32,394 nt of DNA from Gammaproteobacteria bacterium (GCA_028293745.1 JAQGOF010000137.1:1-32394), one strand, 5' to 3'; shown: positions 1-7,785, numbered from the stretch's first letter. Program-made: numbers and translations. The notes: generated from the letters alone by a model not told the origin.

Positions 1-440
1 GTCACGCTCACTCGGTGCTCGCGTTGCGCGCCGACAAGATGCTTAAAACGCTCAAGCACGCCCGCCTCGACAACTCCTATGAAGTCGAGCTGCGCAAGTT
101 CCTCGCTGTTGACTTACTCATCGTCGACGACTTCGCCCTGGACGGCATGGATGCCGTGGAGAGTCGTGATGCCCACGAGATCATCACCGAGCGCCACCGC
201 GCCGGTTCCATGATCTTCACTTCAAATCGCGGCCCCGACGAATGGCTCGCCATGTTTGCCGACCCCATGCGCGCGCAGAGTGCCATCGATCGGCTCACCG
301 GTAACGCCTACGACCTGATCATCGAGGGCGAGTCCTACCGGCAACGACTCAAGCCGCGCCTCGCAGCGCCAGGCCGGCACGACACCCCACGGCCTGCCCG
401 CCGAGACGCGGACTCCAGCGCGAAAACCTCAACCGGCTAG
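1..440 (+). CDS. istB: IS21-family helper ATPase IstB, 5'-truncated by the window edge
   Basis: The reading frame is already open at base 3, so the gene starts upstream of the window. The visible part is the C-terminal half of an AAA+ ATPase of the IstB/DnaC type. It has a Walker B strand LLIVDDFALDGMD, a sensor-like strand MIFTSNRGPDEW, and the usual family end in which the target is found near RLTGNAYDLIIEGESYRQR. IstB proteins bind ATP and help the IstA transposase choose a target in IS21 elements. The last 25 residues are basic and low-complexity, which is common at IstB C-termini. The IS end should lie just after the stop, but I cannot identify its inverted repeat with only one end in view. 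It could instead be a free-standing IstB-like ATPase; istA is not visible. Confidence 0.85.
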   Translation, partial: HAHSVLALRADKMLKTLKHARLDNSYEVELRKFLAVDLLIVDDFALDGMDAVESRDAHEIITERHRAGSMIFTSNRGPDEWLAMFADPMRAQSAIDRLTGNAYDLIIEGESYRQRLKPRLAAPGRHDTPRPARRDADSSAKTSTG

Positions 441-455
441 ACAACTTCGGGAGGA

Positions 456-1187
456 CTACAGCACACTGAACATGTCACCTGCCGCGGAGGACGGGGGGCA
501 TGATTTTGAGAAACCCGGGGTCCATTCCTTCTGAGAGCCGACACCAACGCGCTGTATTGCCCTGACCTCATTTTCTGCCTCGAATTTTTCCGATTTAAAG
601 CGGGCCGCAAGGTCGGTGAATTGTTCGCGCCCGTGTCTTGCACAAATTGAAGAAATAAAGTTAGTGTTCCTTTGCAACGGCGTCAGGATGGCAAAGTTAG
701 GAACTGTCGCGTAAGCCTCGGCAAACATCGCGTCAACTGCAGATTTGATGAGCTTCTTTTGTTCAGCACGAGTATAGACGCAAGACTCGAAATCAAACTG
801 TAGTGTCTGCATACGATTTTTCAGTAGGTTCGGATCGAATCCAATCGAAAAGCTCGGGGGCGTATGCGCGTATGCGCGCCACTGGCTGAGATCGTCAGAC
901 TCGTTAGAAAAGCACGTCACGAAGATGCTGTTATCCCGCACATAGTTCATATATGGGATCATGCTGGAAAATATTCCAGCCGGCGGCCAGCCCACATCGA
1001 TGTCGGGAACGACGCCGGGAGCCGCGAATAGTTCCGACATCAAGTCCTGCGCATATTTAAACTCCACAGTGTCGTTGACGAATCGAAGGTCCGAGGCCCA
1101 CATCGAATCCGTCTGAATTATGCCCTTAGCTGCCCCAAAGTCGGTGTAGTGCCATAAAAGCCCACCAGGAATTGGTGTATCTATCAT
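456..1187 (-). CDS. DUF2971 family protein, 3' end probably cut by the IS21 insertion
   Basis: The protein (243 aa) has the DUF2971 pattern: N-terminal LWHYTDFGAAKGI, then MWASDLRFVND, FVTCFSNESDDLSQWRAYA, a SIGFD strand, and a late FEAENEVRAI segment. The start is well supported by GAGGGAA a few bases before the ATG. Family members usually continue for several dozen residues after the E-x-R segment. Here the sequence changes into a proline/serine-rich tail (KSCPPSSAAGD) and stops 16 bp from the istB stop on the other strand, so I infer that the 3' end was lost at the IS junction. DUF2971 proteins have no settled biochemical role. Many sit in mobile or defence-rich DNA, which matches this setting. 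Confidence 0.75.
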   Translation of the reverse strand: MIDTPIPGGLLWHYTDFGAAKGIIQTDSMWASDLRFVNDTVEFKYAQDLMSELFAAPGVVPDIDVGWPPAGIFSSMIPYMNYVRDNSIFVTCFSNESDDLSQWRAYAHTPPSFSIGFDPNLLKNRMQTLQFDFESCVYTRAEQKKLIKSAVDAMFAEAYATVPNFAILTPLQRNTNFISSICARHGREQFTDLAARFKSEKFEAENEVRAIQRVGVGSQKEWTPGFSKSCPPSSAAGDMFSVL

Positions 1188-1393
1188 TGGCGTTCCCTCG
1201 TCAAACAGATAGCGGTAAAGGTGCCGCGATCGATAACACGGTTTCGGTGTGCTTCCGCAGCATAGCCCTGTACTCTACAGTGATCAGCAATTGCGTTTGC
1301 TGATGCCGCCGCATTATTTAGATTCGCGGCATACAGTGGCCACAAATCGGGCTTGCTGAGGGCGACACTCGCCGCGCTAGGCTTCCGACCCAT
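1184..1393 (-). CDS. Small ORF just upstream of the DUF2971 gene, unknown
   Basis: A 69-residue reading frame whose TGA overlaps the ATG of the DUF2971 gene (ATGA), an arrangement typical of translational coupling. Its composition is alanine-rich with no recognisable domain. Its start overlaps by two bases the start of the divergent zinc-ribbon gene, so both cannot easily have their own promoters in between. I cannot tell whether it is real; the overlap geometry is the only support. Confidence 0.25.
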   Translation of the reverse strand: MGRKPSAASVALSKPDLWPLYAANLNNAAASANAIADHCRVQGYAAEAHRNRVIDRGTFTAICLTRERQ

Positions 1394-1637
1394 GCGTCGC
1401 CGTCACATTAAGCGCCTCAGCGATGAGGGGGGCATCGGCTGGCTTGTGGACGTCCGCTGCAAATGTGGGCGCTCTGGCTGGAGAAAGCCGGCGGACCTCG
1501 CTCGTGAGATCGGATGGGACGCAACACTTGAATCGCTGCAACAGCGCATGCGATGCACCCACTGCGGCGATAAAGGACTGGAAGTTGCCGCGGTACCGGA
1601 ACCCCGCCCGCGGGGCATCCCGAAGAACCCGCGCTAG
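1392..1637 (+). CDS. Small zinc-ribbon-like protein, hypothetical
   Basis: The chosen start gives an 81-residue basic protein beginning MRRRHIKRLSDEGG. It carries two cysteine pairs, CKCG near residue 24 and CTHCG near residue 56, separated by a helical stretch (KPADLAREIGWDATLESL). This is the layout of small treble-clef or zinc-ribbon proteins found in phages and mobile elements. An in-frame ATG 13 codons upstream (1353) is possible, but the shorter start fits the domain better. Function is unknown; nucleic-acid binding is a reasonable guess only. Confidence 0.55.
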   Translation: MRRRHIKRLSDEGGIGWLVDVRCKCGRSGWRKPADLAREIGWDATLESLQQRMRCTHCGDKGLEVAAVPEPRPRGIPKNPR

Positions 1638-1689
1638 ACAAGAAGAACACCGGATTTCGCTTTCGCATTCTGGATGAGACAGCGGCGAC

Positions 1690-2178
1690 TCAATGGTCAT
1701 CCAGCAGCCAATGAAGGATAAGGCTGGCCTCATTCGGCACAAACAGGTAGGCCCCGGCTAATACCATGCTCAGAACTAAATAGACCACGGGTGTCAGGAC
1801 CATTCCCCGACACGGTCCGGGGATCAAACACGATCGGCTCGGACATCGAGGATCGTAGACCACGGAAACGGGCCCCTTCCCAAAACTGGCCACTTCCGCG
1901 TTCGTGTCAAATTGGTGCCTCGGATCGAACCCGGCGAAGCGGATTCGGCTGGATTCAAATTCCTTTCCTCCGACCTCGTACCGATAATGCACCGAGGAGC
2001 TATACGTTGGCGGTCCTTCTGCGTCTTCAGACACCCAAACGCCCGCGAAAATGAATCGGCCCGAAACACTAGGCCAGCGCCGGGACGCATAGGCGAGGTT
2101 CGCCAGCCAGAAATGATAGACGCTCAGGGCGCAGAAAATGATAGCCGCTGCAAGAATCAGCCCCAAAGCTAGAGACAT
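1690..2178 (-). CDS. DUF3592-type membrane protein
   Basis: A 162-residue protein with a hydrophobic N-terminal segment (about residues 3-30) and a second one near the C-terminus (about 128-147). Between them lies an extracytoplasmic beta domain with the DUF3592 signature: WPSVSGRF, then VHYRYEVGGKEFESSRIRF, then VSVVYDPRCPSRSCL and a PG turn. DUF3592 proteins are uncharacterised two-helix membrane proteins. The gene stands alone, opposite in direction to the HAF-repeat gene downstream. A short hairpin lies in its 5' leader. Confidence 0.7.
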   Translation of the reverse strand: MSLALGLILAAAIIFCALSVYHFWLANLAYASRRWPSVSGRFIFAGVWVSEDAEGPPTYSSSVHYRYEVGGKEFESSRIRFAGFDPRHQFDTNAEVASFGKGPVSVVYDPRCPSRSCLIPGPCRGMVLTPVVYLVLSMVLAGAYLFVPNEASLILHWLLDDH

Positions 2179-2194
2179 CGGGCACCCCCATGGG

Positions 2195-2212
2195 GTGAAC
2201 CTGGGGGTTCAC
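2195..2212. other. Small hairpin in the DUF3592 leader
   Basis: A perfect inverted repeat, GTGAACC and GGTTCAC, with a 4-base loop, lies 17 bases upstream of the DUF3592 start. No T-tract follows, so it is not a standard terminator. It could affect translation of the gene or be incidental. Confidence 0.3.
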
Positions 2213-2393
2213 GCTTCGCTCTGCTGGCCATGGGATCAGCGTCCTCGGTATTTCTTCGTGCTTCCGATCCGATTGTAAGCGCGACGCACTGCAACGTGGC
2301 GATTCCCGCGCTGCGGGAGTACCGTATGCGTGCCGCACACAATGTCAAAGAACTAGTGCCGGCCCTTGAAAGGATCTGAAGGGGAGAACTCTC

Positions 2394-3458
2394 ATGCGGA
2401 CGCTGACTCGCGATCTGGCTCTCGTCTTTCTCTTGCTAGCTTTGGGGATATTCGACGCTAGGGCTGTCCAGTACTCCATTGTTCCTGTTAGCCCAGGTTA
2501 CGGGGTCGGGATCAACAATTATGGTGATATTGCTGGCAACAATGGCTCGCGCGCTTTCATGTGGACGTATAAGACTCGTCTGTTACAGACGGTCCGCACG
2601 TTGGGCGGAACGAGGAATTCGGCCGGCGGCATTAACGACTGTGGAGAAGTCGTCGGGTCTTCCGAATTGAAGGGCGACAACATCGCGCACGCATTTGTGT
2701 GGTATCAAGGGTATGTCTCGGACCTTGACCCCCATGGACTCAGTAGCGGGGCGGCCGCGATTAACAACGCAGGCGTGATCGTAGGGTCCGCCATTGTTGG
2801 TACGGAAAGCCACCCCGCCACATTTCGTCCGGGCAAACCAGTCATCATCGACCCTCACGGCTTCCGTGGTGTTTTCAGGGCCATCTCATTCTCGGGTGTG
2901 ATCGTGGGGTCTCGCACTATCAAGTTCCCGAATGGCCTTGAATATTCCCGCACCTTTATGTGGGAGAAGGGCGTAGTCACCCAGTTGTCCGGCGTTTCGG
3001 ATGATGCCCCCGTGTCCGACGAGCCTTACGGAATAAATGACTTGGGGGATGTTGTCGGCACGTACTGGAATCACTGGTCAGACGGTTTCGTTATCTATTA
3101 CCATGGATCACAGACAGGCGTGGGCAGCTTAAGTACGGAACTTAACAATACTTCGGCCCTTGCCATCAACAACGCAGGGATCATTGTCGGGGTTTCTGAG
3201 CTACATGCTAATAATGACCAGCATGCATTCCTGTATCGCGCCGGAACCATGATCGAGGATCTCAACAACCTGATCGACCCGAAAGATCCGCTGGCGCGCT
3301 ACGTGACTTTGGTCAGGGCCTACGGGGTGAATGACTCTGGCTGGATCCTCGCAAGTGGGACTGATTCACGATCTGGTGCGGAGGGTGTATACCTACTGAC
3401 CGTGAAGGACCCTCCCATCCAGTTGCAACGAGTGACCGGCGCCTGCTCCCACCACTAG
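2394..3458 (+). CDS. Secreted HAF-repeat protein
   Basis: A 354-residue protein with a Sec signal peptide (MRTLTRDLALVFLLLALGIF, predicted cut after DARA). The mature part is built of repeated units of the HAF type: a G-x-N-x-x-G-x-[IV]-[VA]-G segment (GINNYGDIAGNN, GINDCGEVVGSS, AINNAGVIVGSA, GINDLGDVVGTY, AINNAGIIVGVS, GVNDSGWILASG) followed by H-A-F/T-F strands such as AHAFVWYQG, YSRTFMWEKG and QHAFLYRAG. The C-terminal DLNNLIDP is common in the family. These proteins are predicted extracellular beta-propeller-like repeats of unknown role. The start has GGGGAG in front. There is no autotransporter barrel, so it is probably free in the periplasm or secreted. Confidence 0.8.
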   Translation: MRTLTRDLALVFLLLALGIFDARAVQYSIVPVSPGYGVGINNYGDIAGNNGSRAFMWTYKTRLLQTVRTLGGTRNSAGGINDCGEVVGSSELKGDNIAHAFVWYQGYVSDLDPHGLSSGAAAINNAGVIVGSAIVGTESHPATFRPGKPVIIDPHGFRGVFRAISFSGVIVGSRTIKFPNGLEYSRTFMWEKGVVTQLSGVSDDAPVSDEPYGINDLGDVVGTYWNHWSDGFVIYYHGSQTGVGSLSTELNNTSALAINNAGIIVGVSELHANNDQHAFLYRAGTMIEDLNNLIDPKDPLARYVTLVRAYGVNDSGWILASGTDSRSGAEGVYLLTVKDPPIQLQRVTGACSHH

Positions 3459-3518
3459 GCGAGTTAGAACTTGAACGATACGCTGGGAACGGCCCGCCAG
3501 CAGCCGCGTTGTGCTCCT

Positions 3519-3629
3519 ATGAAGCGCTTGCGGCAAGTTGCCCTTTGGATTGCGGTCAACGTCCCGCTTGGACGACTCTCGCCGCACCTGTTGGGTTTTG
3601 GGCTCAACGCCCGGTGTTCCCGGGATTAG
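3519..3629 (+). CDS. Possible 36-residue peptide or relic
   Basis: An ATG frame too short for normal ORF calling encodes MKRLRQVALWIAVNVPLG followed by RLSPHLLGFGLNAR. The pattern of a short basic start, one hydrophobic helix, then G-R-L-x-P-H resembles small hypothetical membrane peptides known in proteobacteria, as I recall them. No clear ribosome site precedes it. It is the only candidate gene in the roughly 315 bp between the HAF-repeat and GIY-YIG genes; the rest of that interval shows nothing I recognise. Confidence 0.25.
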   Translation: MKRLRQVALWIAVNVPLGRLSPHLLGFGLNARCSRD

Positions 3630-3775
3630 CCACGATGAATCGAGCCATGTAGTTGCGACGTTAACCGCCGAGCGCTATCGTCAGCGCCGGGTTCTGGAAA
3701 CGAACTTGGCTGGGCTATTGGGTTACCGAATGACGTTGCATTTGCCACGATCGGGTAACCGTAAGCCCAGGTTGA

Positions 3776-4162
3776 ATGTATATGAGTGCCATTACTGGAA
3801 AACCTCAAAATGCCATTGTTTGGTCGAAGAAGCAGTTATTCACGCAGCTCAATGTTGAAAGTGTTGAGTCAGGCCTTGCCGGCGTGTACCTTTTCACCCT
3901 CAAGCCGATGTTCGGGCATCCGCAGTTCCCCTCGTATCTCTACGTAGGCGAATCAGAGTCATGCATTAGGAGGCGGCTGCGGGCGCATTATCTTGGACCC
4001 ACCGACAAGGGCAACCGGTACCTTCATCAAATCAGAACCGCAAATCCCTTGTCCGTGTGGTTTCAGTATTCCAAGTGCGAAGACCCTAAGAACGCAGAGG
4101 CTTATCTGATCGTGAATTTGGGATATCCGATCTGTAACGCAAGAGACGAAAGTCCGAAATGA
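3776..4162 (+). CDS. Orphan GIY-YIG nuclease-like protein
   Basis: A 128-residue single-domain protein. The family elements occur in order: GVYLF (the GIY strand, about residue 36), YLYVGES (the YIG strand, about 59), a basic helix RRRLRAHYL carrying the expected catalytic arginine, NAEAYLI carrying the metal-binding glutamate, and a closing PICNARDE that matches the conserved asparagine region. GIY-YIG domains cut DNA in homing endonucleases, UvrC and restriction enzymes. No DNA-recognition domain is attached, so it may need a partner or be a repurposed domain. The start could equally be the ATG two codons later (3782). It lies in a presumed island beside an integrase relic. Confidence 0.65.
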   Translation: MYMSAITGKPQNAIVWSKKQLFTQLNVESVESGLAGVYLFTLKPMFGHPQFPSYLYVGESESCIRRRLRAHYLGPTDKGNRYLHQIRTANPLSVWFQYSKCEDPKNAEAYLIVNLGYPICNARDESPK

Positions 4163-4246
4163 GGTAGTTCCATTCAACTACTGTGTTGTAAATCAGGCGC
4201 CAGCAACGATGGTTGAGGACTTAGGCACCGAATAGGCCATACACGC

Positions 4247-4344
4247 GCGCAGAAGCTGATGGGTCACAAGGACATCAAGACATCAAGACGACGCGCGGCT
4301 ACATCCGGCGGGTAAAACCGAAGCGGGTCACGCCGGTCCGATGA
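4247..4344 (+). pseudogene. Tyrosine integrase C-terminal relic
   Basis: The translation reads RAQKLMGHKDIKT in one frame and then TTRGYIRRVKPKRVTPVR and a stop in another. This is the end of a phage-type integrase: the L-x-G-H-x-x-[IL]-x-T-T block and the catalytic tyrosine (GYI). The frames are separated by an 8-bp tandem duplication. No earlier part of the enzyme is recognisable upstream. The fragment points at the 3' end of tRNA-Ala about 50 bp away, the usual place for an island integrase, so it marks an old insertion there. Confidence 0.6.
4272..4287. repeat. 8-bp tandem duplication that breaks the integrase relic
   Basis: ACATCAAG occurs twice back to back. Removing one copy restores GHKDIKTTRGYIRR in a single frame, the normal integrase sequence, so the duplication is the inactivating change or one of them. 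Confidence 0.7.
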
Positions 4345-4396
4345 GCCGAATATTGGACAAAGGTGAAAATATTGGACGCTAAATGCACGGAAAGAC

Positions 4397-4469
4397 TGGA
4401 GCCAGTCGGGATCGAACCGACGACCTCTTCCATGCCATGGAAGCGCTCTCCCAGCTGAGCTATGGCCCC
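4397..4469 (-). tRNA. tRNA-Ala (anticodon GGC)
   Basis: On the minus strand the gene starts GGGGCCA and ends TGGCTCCA. The acceptor stem pairs fully and contains the G3:U70 wobble pair that identifies alanine tRNAs. The D arm is AGCTCAGCTGGGAGAGC. The anticodon stem CTTCC/GGAAG encloses ATGGCAT, giving anticodon GGC. The T arm is GTCGGTTCGATCCCGAC. CCA is not encoded. It reads codons GCC and GCU. An integrase relic lies next to its 3' end. Confidence 0.97.
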
Positions 4470-4495
4470 GTACGTAAGACGCTGATCTGAAGGGA

Positions 4496-4501
4496 ATTAT
4501 A
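4496..4501 (-). promoter_or_regulatory. -10 box of the tRNA-Ala promoter
   Basis: On the minus strand a perfect TATAAT lies 26 bases before the first tRNA base, preceded by a GC-rich stretch. No good -35 hexamer is evident at the usual distance. The position suits a stable-RNA promoter with a leader of about 20 bases. Confidence 0.6.
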
Positions 4502-4594
4502 CCCGCCCGCGCAAAGCAAGGTACGGCTTCCCGTCGTTCCGAGGGTCGCGAGAATACCAGAAATCGGCCGCTTGGAAAGCGATAGCGGGACGCA

Positions 4595-6112
4595 CTATTC
4601 CACCGCCAGGAGCGCTGCCGCATCGTTCTCGGCAACGGTACGGGTGCTGATGCGGATCCGGTCGGCGTCGAACGGCTTGGTGATCAACAGATACTGACAT
4701 TGGCGCGACACCTGCAGCCAGTCGACCAAACGGTCCCAGCGGGATTGATACCAGATCTCATCGGGTCCGTAGGGCTTATGCACATAGCGGAAATACTTCA
4801 TGGGACTGCCATTGTCGCCGCTGAACAGATAGGGGATCAGGGCATGCCGATCGATCACGGCAAAGGATGCGGCGTGCAGATGCCTGAGAAGGTTCCCTGT
4901 CTTCCTCTCCGTGGAAACCGGCAGCACGGTGCTGTTCGCCGGAATATCCGCCACGATCGCCCGGTACTGGACAAGCCAGACACTCTCTTTTTGGAAATGG
5001 AACACGAGGTAGCCGAGATTGACGCAGGCCGCAGCGGCTGCGAGACAGATGGCGGGGGCGTTCAGTCGCGAGGTCGATGGCGCGGTGGACGGCGGTAGAC
5101 TCAACAGTCCGAGGACCACGAAAAACGGGACCAGCACCAGCGCGCGCACGTCGATATAGGAGGCCTCGGTCTGCTCGAACGGAAGCACGATGTAGAGCCC
5201 CACAAATAAAACCGCATACCCCAATGGCTCCAATACTTGTGGGGTGACCATTCCCTCTCTACGCCAGATGCGTCTGCTACCCATATAGAACAACAGAATG
5301 AGGAACGTTGCGATGACGACGGAGTCGCGCTTGCGGTGGTACCGCACGAGATCCCACGACAGGCGGGCTACCTTGCTGGCGACCGTGCCCCAGTAGTTTT
5401 GCTGGCCCGCGAGATCGCCAGGCTGGCGGTAGGTGACTGCCTCCACGAGGTGCCAGACGAGCACACAGACGATGGGTATGAAAAGGTAGATTTCACGGTC
5501 AATACGCGATTTCCGCAAGCCTACTCGCCACACCGCCGATGCGCCGATTGCCGCGGCGATGAATGCTATCGCCGCCAGGTGGGTGAGATAGGTGAGCACA
5601 ATGAGGGCGGCAAACATCCCAAAGCGCACACCCGACCAGCGCTGCCGCAGCAACTCAACCATCGCAAGCGCAACCAGCACCAGCGCGATTGACAGCTTGA
5701 ATTCGAAGAATCCCATCACGAAGAAGGTGTCAGTGCTCAGGTAGAGACTGATGAACAACACCAACAGGGTGACTTCCGTGGAAGCTCCCCTGGTGCGCAG
5801 GTATGCGTATACCGCGGCAGGCAGCGACAGAAATGTCAGTATGGCCCAGATGGCCGCGGCCGCTTTGAATCCGGCCACTTGCACCAGGGAACTGAGCACC
5901 AGGTCCCCGGATATGTAAGGTGTCAGGAGCAGGTGGAAGCGAAAGCTCTGCCCGAACTCGGCACCGTGGCGGAACAGCAGGTCGGCCAGGATCTGGGCCC
6001 GGGCCAGATGATTGGGATAATCCTGCAGCAGCAGCGGCGAGAACCAGAGGAGAACGGCGATGTAGGCAAGAACGGCCAGCGCGAAGAGGCCGCGGGCCGC
6101 TTGAGTGGTCAT
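4595..6112 (-). CDS. Polytopic membrane protein, possible GT-C-like transferase
   Basis: A 505-residue protein with about ten or more hydrophobic helices through residue 370, then a soluble C-terminal domain of roughly 130 residues. After the first helix there is a loop QDYPNHLARAQIL, reminiscent of the acidic first loop of GT-C lipid-linked glycosyltransferases. The family itself I do not recognise. Its ATG overlaps the gltX TGA by four bases (ATGA), so it is almost certainly co-transcribed and translationally coupled with gltX. The link to glutamyl-tRNA synthesis is probably only positional. A transferase acting on an envelope lipid is a guess. Confidence 0.75.
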   Translation of the reverse strand: MTTQAARGLFALAVLAYIAVLLWFSPLLLQDYPNHLARAQILADLLFRHGAEFGQSFRFHLLLTPYISGDLVLSSLVQVAGFKAAAAIWAILTFLSLPAAVYAYLRTRGASTEVTLLVLFISLYLSTDTFFVMGFFEFKLSIALVLVALAMVELLRQRWSGVRFGMFAALIVLTYLTHLAAIAFIAAAIGASAVWRVGLRKSRIDREIYLFIPIVCVLVWHLVEAVTYRQPGDLAGQQNYWGTVASKVARLSWDLVRYHRKRDSVVIATFLILLFYMGSRRIWRREGMVTPQVLEPLGYAVLFVGLYIVLPFEQTEASYIDVRALVLVPFFVVLGLLSLPPSTAPSTSRLNAPAICLAAAAACVNLGYLVFHFQKESVWLVQYRAIVADIPANSTVLPVSTERKTGNLLRHLHAASFAVIDRHALIPYLFSGDNGSPMKYFRYVHKPYGPDEIWYQSRWDRLVDWLQVSRQCQYLLITKPFDADRIRISTRTVAENDAAALLAVE

Positions 6113-7506
6113 GGCGGTGATTGCTTCAGCGCTGCGTCTATGCGCGCGAGTGTCCGCTCACGCCCCAGCAGCGCGAGGGTGGCATCGATGGGTGGCGAGA
6201 TGGCTGATCCCGCAACGGCGACACGCACCGGCTGGGCGACTTTGCCGAGACCGGTCTGTAGCTCGGTCGCCAGATCGTTCAAAGCCGTGTGTACGGCTAC
6301 AGCGGACCACTCCGCAAGCGCTGCGAGCCGTTCGCGGACTTTCTGCAGCACTGGCAGCGCAGCGGCAGTCAAGTGCTTGGCAACCGCCTTGGGGTCCAGC
6401 TCAACGGTTTCGGTGAAGAAGAAGCGGCTGTTCTGCGCCATCTCCTTCATCGTCTTTGCGCGCTCGCGCTGAGACACGATCACACCCTCGAGCAACTCCT
6501 GGTTATCACTGGGGAGGCCGAGGCGAGCCAACTGGGACTGAAGGTGCGGTACGAGTGCTGCCGGTTGCGCCCGCATCATGTGCTGCTGGTTGAGCCACAA
6601 CAATTTCTCCGGGTTGAAGGCGGAGGCGGCCTTGTTGACATCGTGAATGTCGAAGGCTGCGACCATTTCGTCGCGCGAAAAGATTTCCTGGTCGCCATGC
6701 GACCAACCCAGGCGCACCAGGTAGTTCAAGAGGGCATCCGGCAGGTAGCCCTCCTCCTCATATTGCAACACGCTCACCGCGCCATGGCGTTTGGACAGCT
6801 TGGCGCCATCCGGGCCGAGGATCATGGGTACATGCGCGTACACCGGCGGCTTGGCGCCCAACGCCAGCAACATGTTCATCTGCCGCGGTGTGTTGTTCAG
6901 GTGATCGTCACCGCGAATCACGTGCGTTACGCCCATGTCCATGTCGTCGACAACCACACAGAAGTTGTAAGTGGGTGTGCCATCGGAACGGGCGATGATC
7001 AGGTCATCCAGCTCCACGTTCTGAAACGTCACTGGACCGTGAACGAGATCCTCCACGACCACTGCCCCGTCGCTTGGATTGCGGAAGCGAACGACCGGCT
7101 GGACGCCCTCCCGCGGCGTAGTCCGGTCGCGGCACACGCCGCTGTAACGGGGTTTCTCCTTGCGCGCGGTCTGTTGCTCGCGCATCTCATCGAGCTCCTG
7201 CTTCGTGCAGTAGCAGTGATAGGCAGTGCCGTCATCCAACATGCCGCGGATGACTTCTTTATAGCGGTCGAACCGCTGCGTTTGGTAATACGGCCCCTCG
7301 TCGGGTTCGAGCGAAAGCCAGGCCATCCCTTCCAGGATCACGCGCACGGCCTCATCCGTCGAGCGCTCGCGGTCGGTGTCCTCGATGCGCAAAATGAACT
7401 TGCCGCCCATGCGGCGGGCATAAAGCCAACTGAAAAGCGCCGTCCGGACGCCTCCCACGTGCAGCATGCCGGTGGGACTCGGGGCGAATCGCGTGACTAC
7501 AGCCAT
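6109..7506 (-). CDS. gltX: Glutamyl-tRNA synthetase
   Basis: This 465-residue class I synthetase joins glutamate to tRNA-Glu in the cytoplasm. Its HIGH-type motif is FAPSPTGMLHVGG (H16) and its KMSKS-type motif is KLSKR (236-240). The start MAVVTRFAPSPTG is preceded by AAGGAA at a proper distance; an upstream in-frame start at 7608 would add 34 unrelated residues. The zinc subsite has C98, C100 and C125 at the same numbering as the E. coli enzyme, but the fourth ligand position (127) is aspartate, not histidine. The gene overlaps the downstream membrane protein by four bases and is divergent from tRNA-Val. A non-discriminating version cannot be excluded by eye. Confidence 0.97.
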   Translation of the reverse strand: MAVVTRFAPSPTGMLHVGGVRTALFSWLYARRMGGKFILRIEDTDRERSTDEAVRVILEGMAWLSLEPDEGPYYQTQRFDRYKEVIRGMLDDGTAYHCYCTKQELDEMREQQTARKEKPRYSGVCRDRTTPREGVQPVVRFRNPSDGAVVVEDLVHGPVTFQNVELDDLIIARSDGTPTYNFCVVVDDMDMGVTHVIRGDDHLNNTPRQMNMLLALGAKPPVYAHVPMILGPDGAKLSKRHGAVSVLQYEEEGYLPDALLNYLVRLGWSHGDQEIFSRDEMVAAFDIHDVNKAASAFNPEKLLWLNQQHMMRAQPAALVPHLQSQLARLGLPSDNQELLEGVIVSQRERAKTMKEMAQNSRFFFTETVELDPKAVAKHLTAAALPVLQKVRERLAALAEWSAVAVHTALNDLATELQTGLGKVAQPVRVAVAGSAISPPIDATLALLGRERTLARIDAALKQSPP

Positions 7507-7620
7507 GAAGCGGGAATTCCTTTGAACCGGTGGGGATGAGCCGGTCGCGCATGTTACCAAGGGCTTGCCGGCCACGCCTTGCGTGGGGCCAGCAGCGGCG
7601 AGGCTCAAGGGCGCCCGTCA

Positions 7621-7647
7621 TTGCCTACGGCCTGGCTGGGCTATAGA
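7621..7647 (+). promoter_or_regulatory. Candidate tRNA-Val promoter
   Basis: TTGCCT at 7621-7626 and TATAGA at 7642-7647 are separated by 15 bp and end 17 bp before the tRNA. The short spacer makes the -35 box uncertain; the -10 position is good. Confidence 0.4.
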
Positions 7648-7664
7648 CTTGCCGCCCTTCGGAT

Positions 7665-7739
7665 GGGCGGTTAGCTCAGCGGTAGAGCACTGCTTTCACA
7701 CGGCAGGGGCCACTGGTTCGATCCCAGTACCGCCCACCA
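7665..7739 (+). tRNA. tRNA-Val (anticodon CAC), with encoded CCA
   Basis: The acceptor stem GGGCGGT pairs with ACCGCCC, followed by A and an encoded CCA. The D arm is AGCTCAGCGGTAGAGC. The anticodon stem CTGCT/GGCAG encloses TTCACAC, so the anticodon is CAC, reading GUG. The T arm holds GGTTCGATCC. The 3' half is repeated at 9765-9809, showing that an element integrated into this gene while keeping the tRNA intact. Confidence 0.96.
7695..7739 (+). repeat. attL: 3' half of tRNA-Val
   Basis: The 45 bp from the anticodon loop to the CCA end match 9765-9809 at 44 of 45 positions; the single difference is T at 7717 against C at 9787. Direct repeats of a tRNA 3' end are the standard footprint of tyrosine-integrase elements. 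Confidence 0.9.
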
Positions 7740-7785
7740 ATAAAAACAAGAACTTAGACGTGTTTCCGAGGGGTGCGAGGTTCCA

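Noticed and set aside
4264..4635. 123-codon minus frame over tRNA-Ala
   Set aside because: It contains the whole tRNA gene and its promoter, so it is not a protein gene.
6289..7539. Long plus-strand frame of 416 codons opposite gltX
   Set aside because: It is the mirror of the clearly real gltX, has no domain pattern and starts beyond the gltX ribosome site; long antisense frames are normal in GC-rich DNA.
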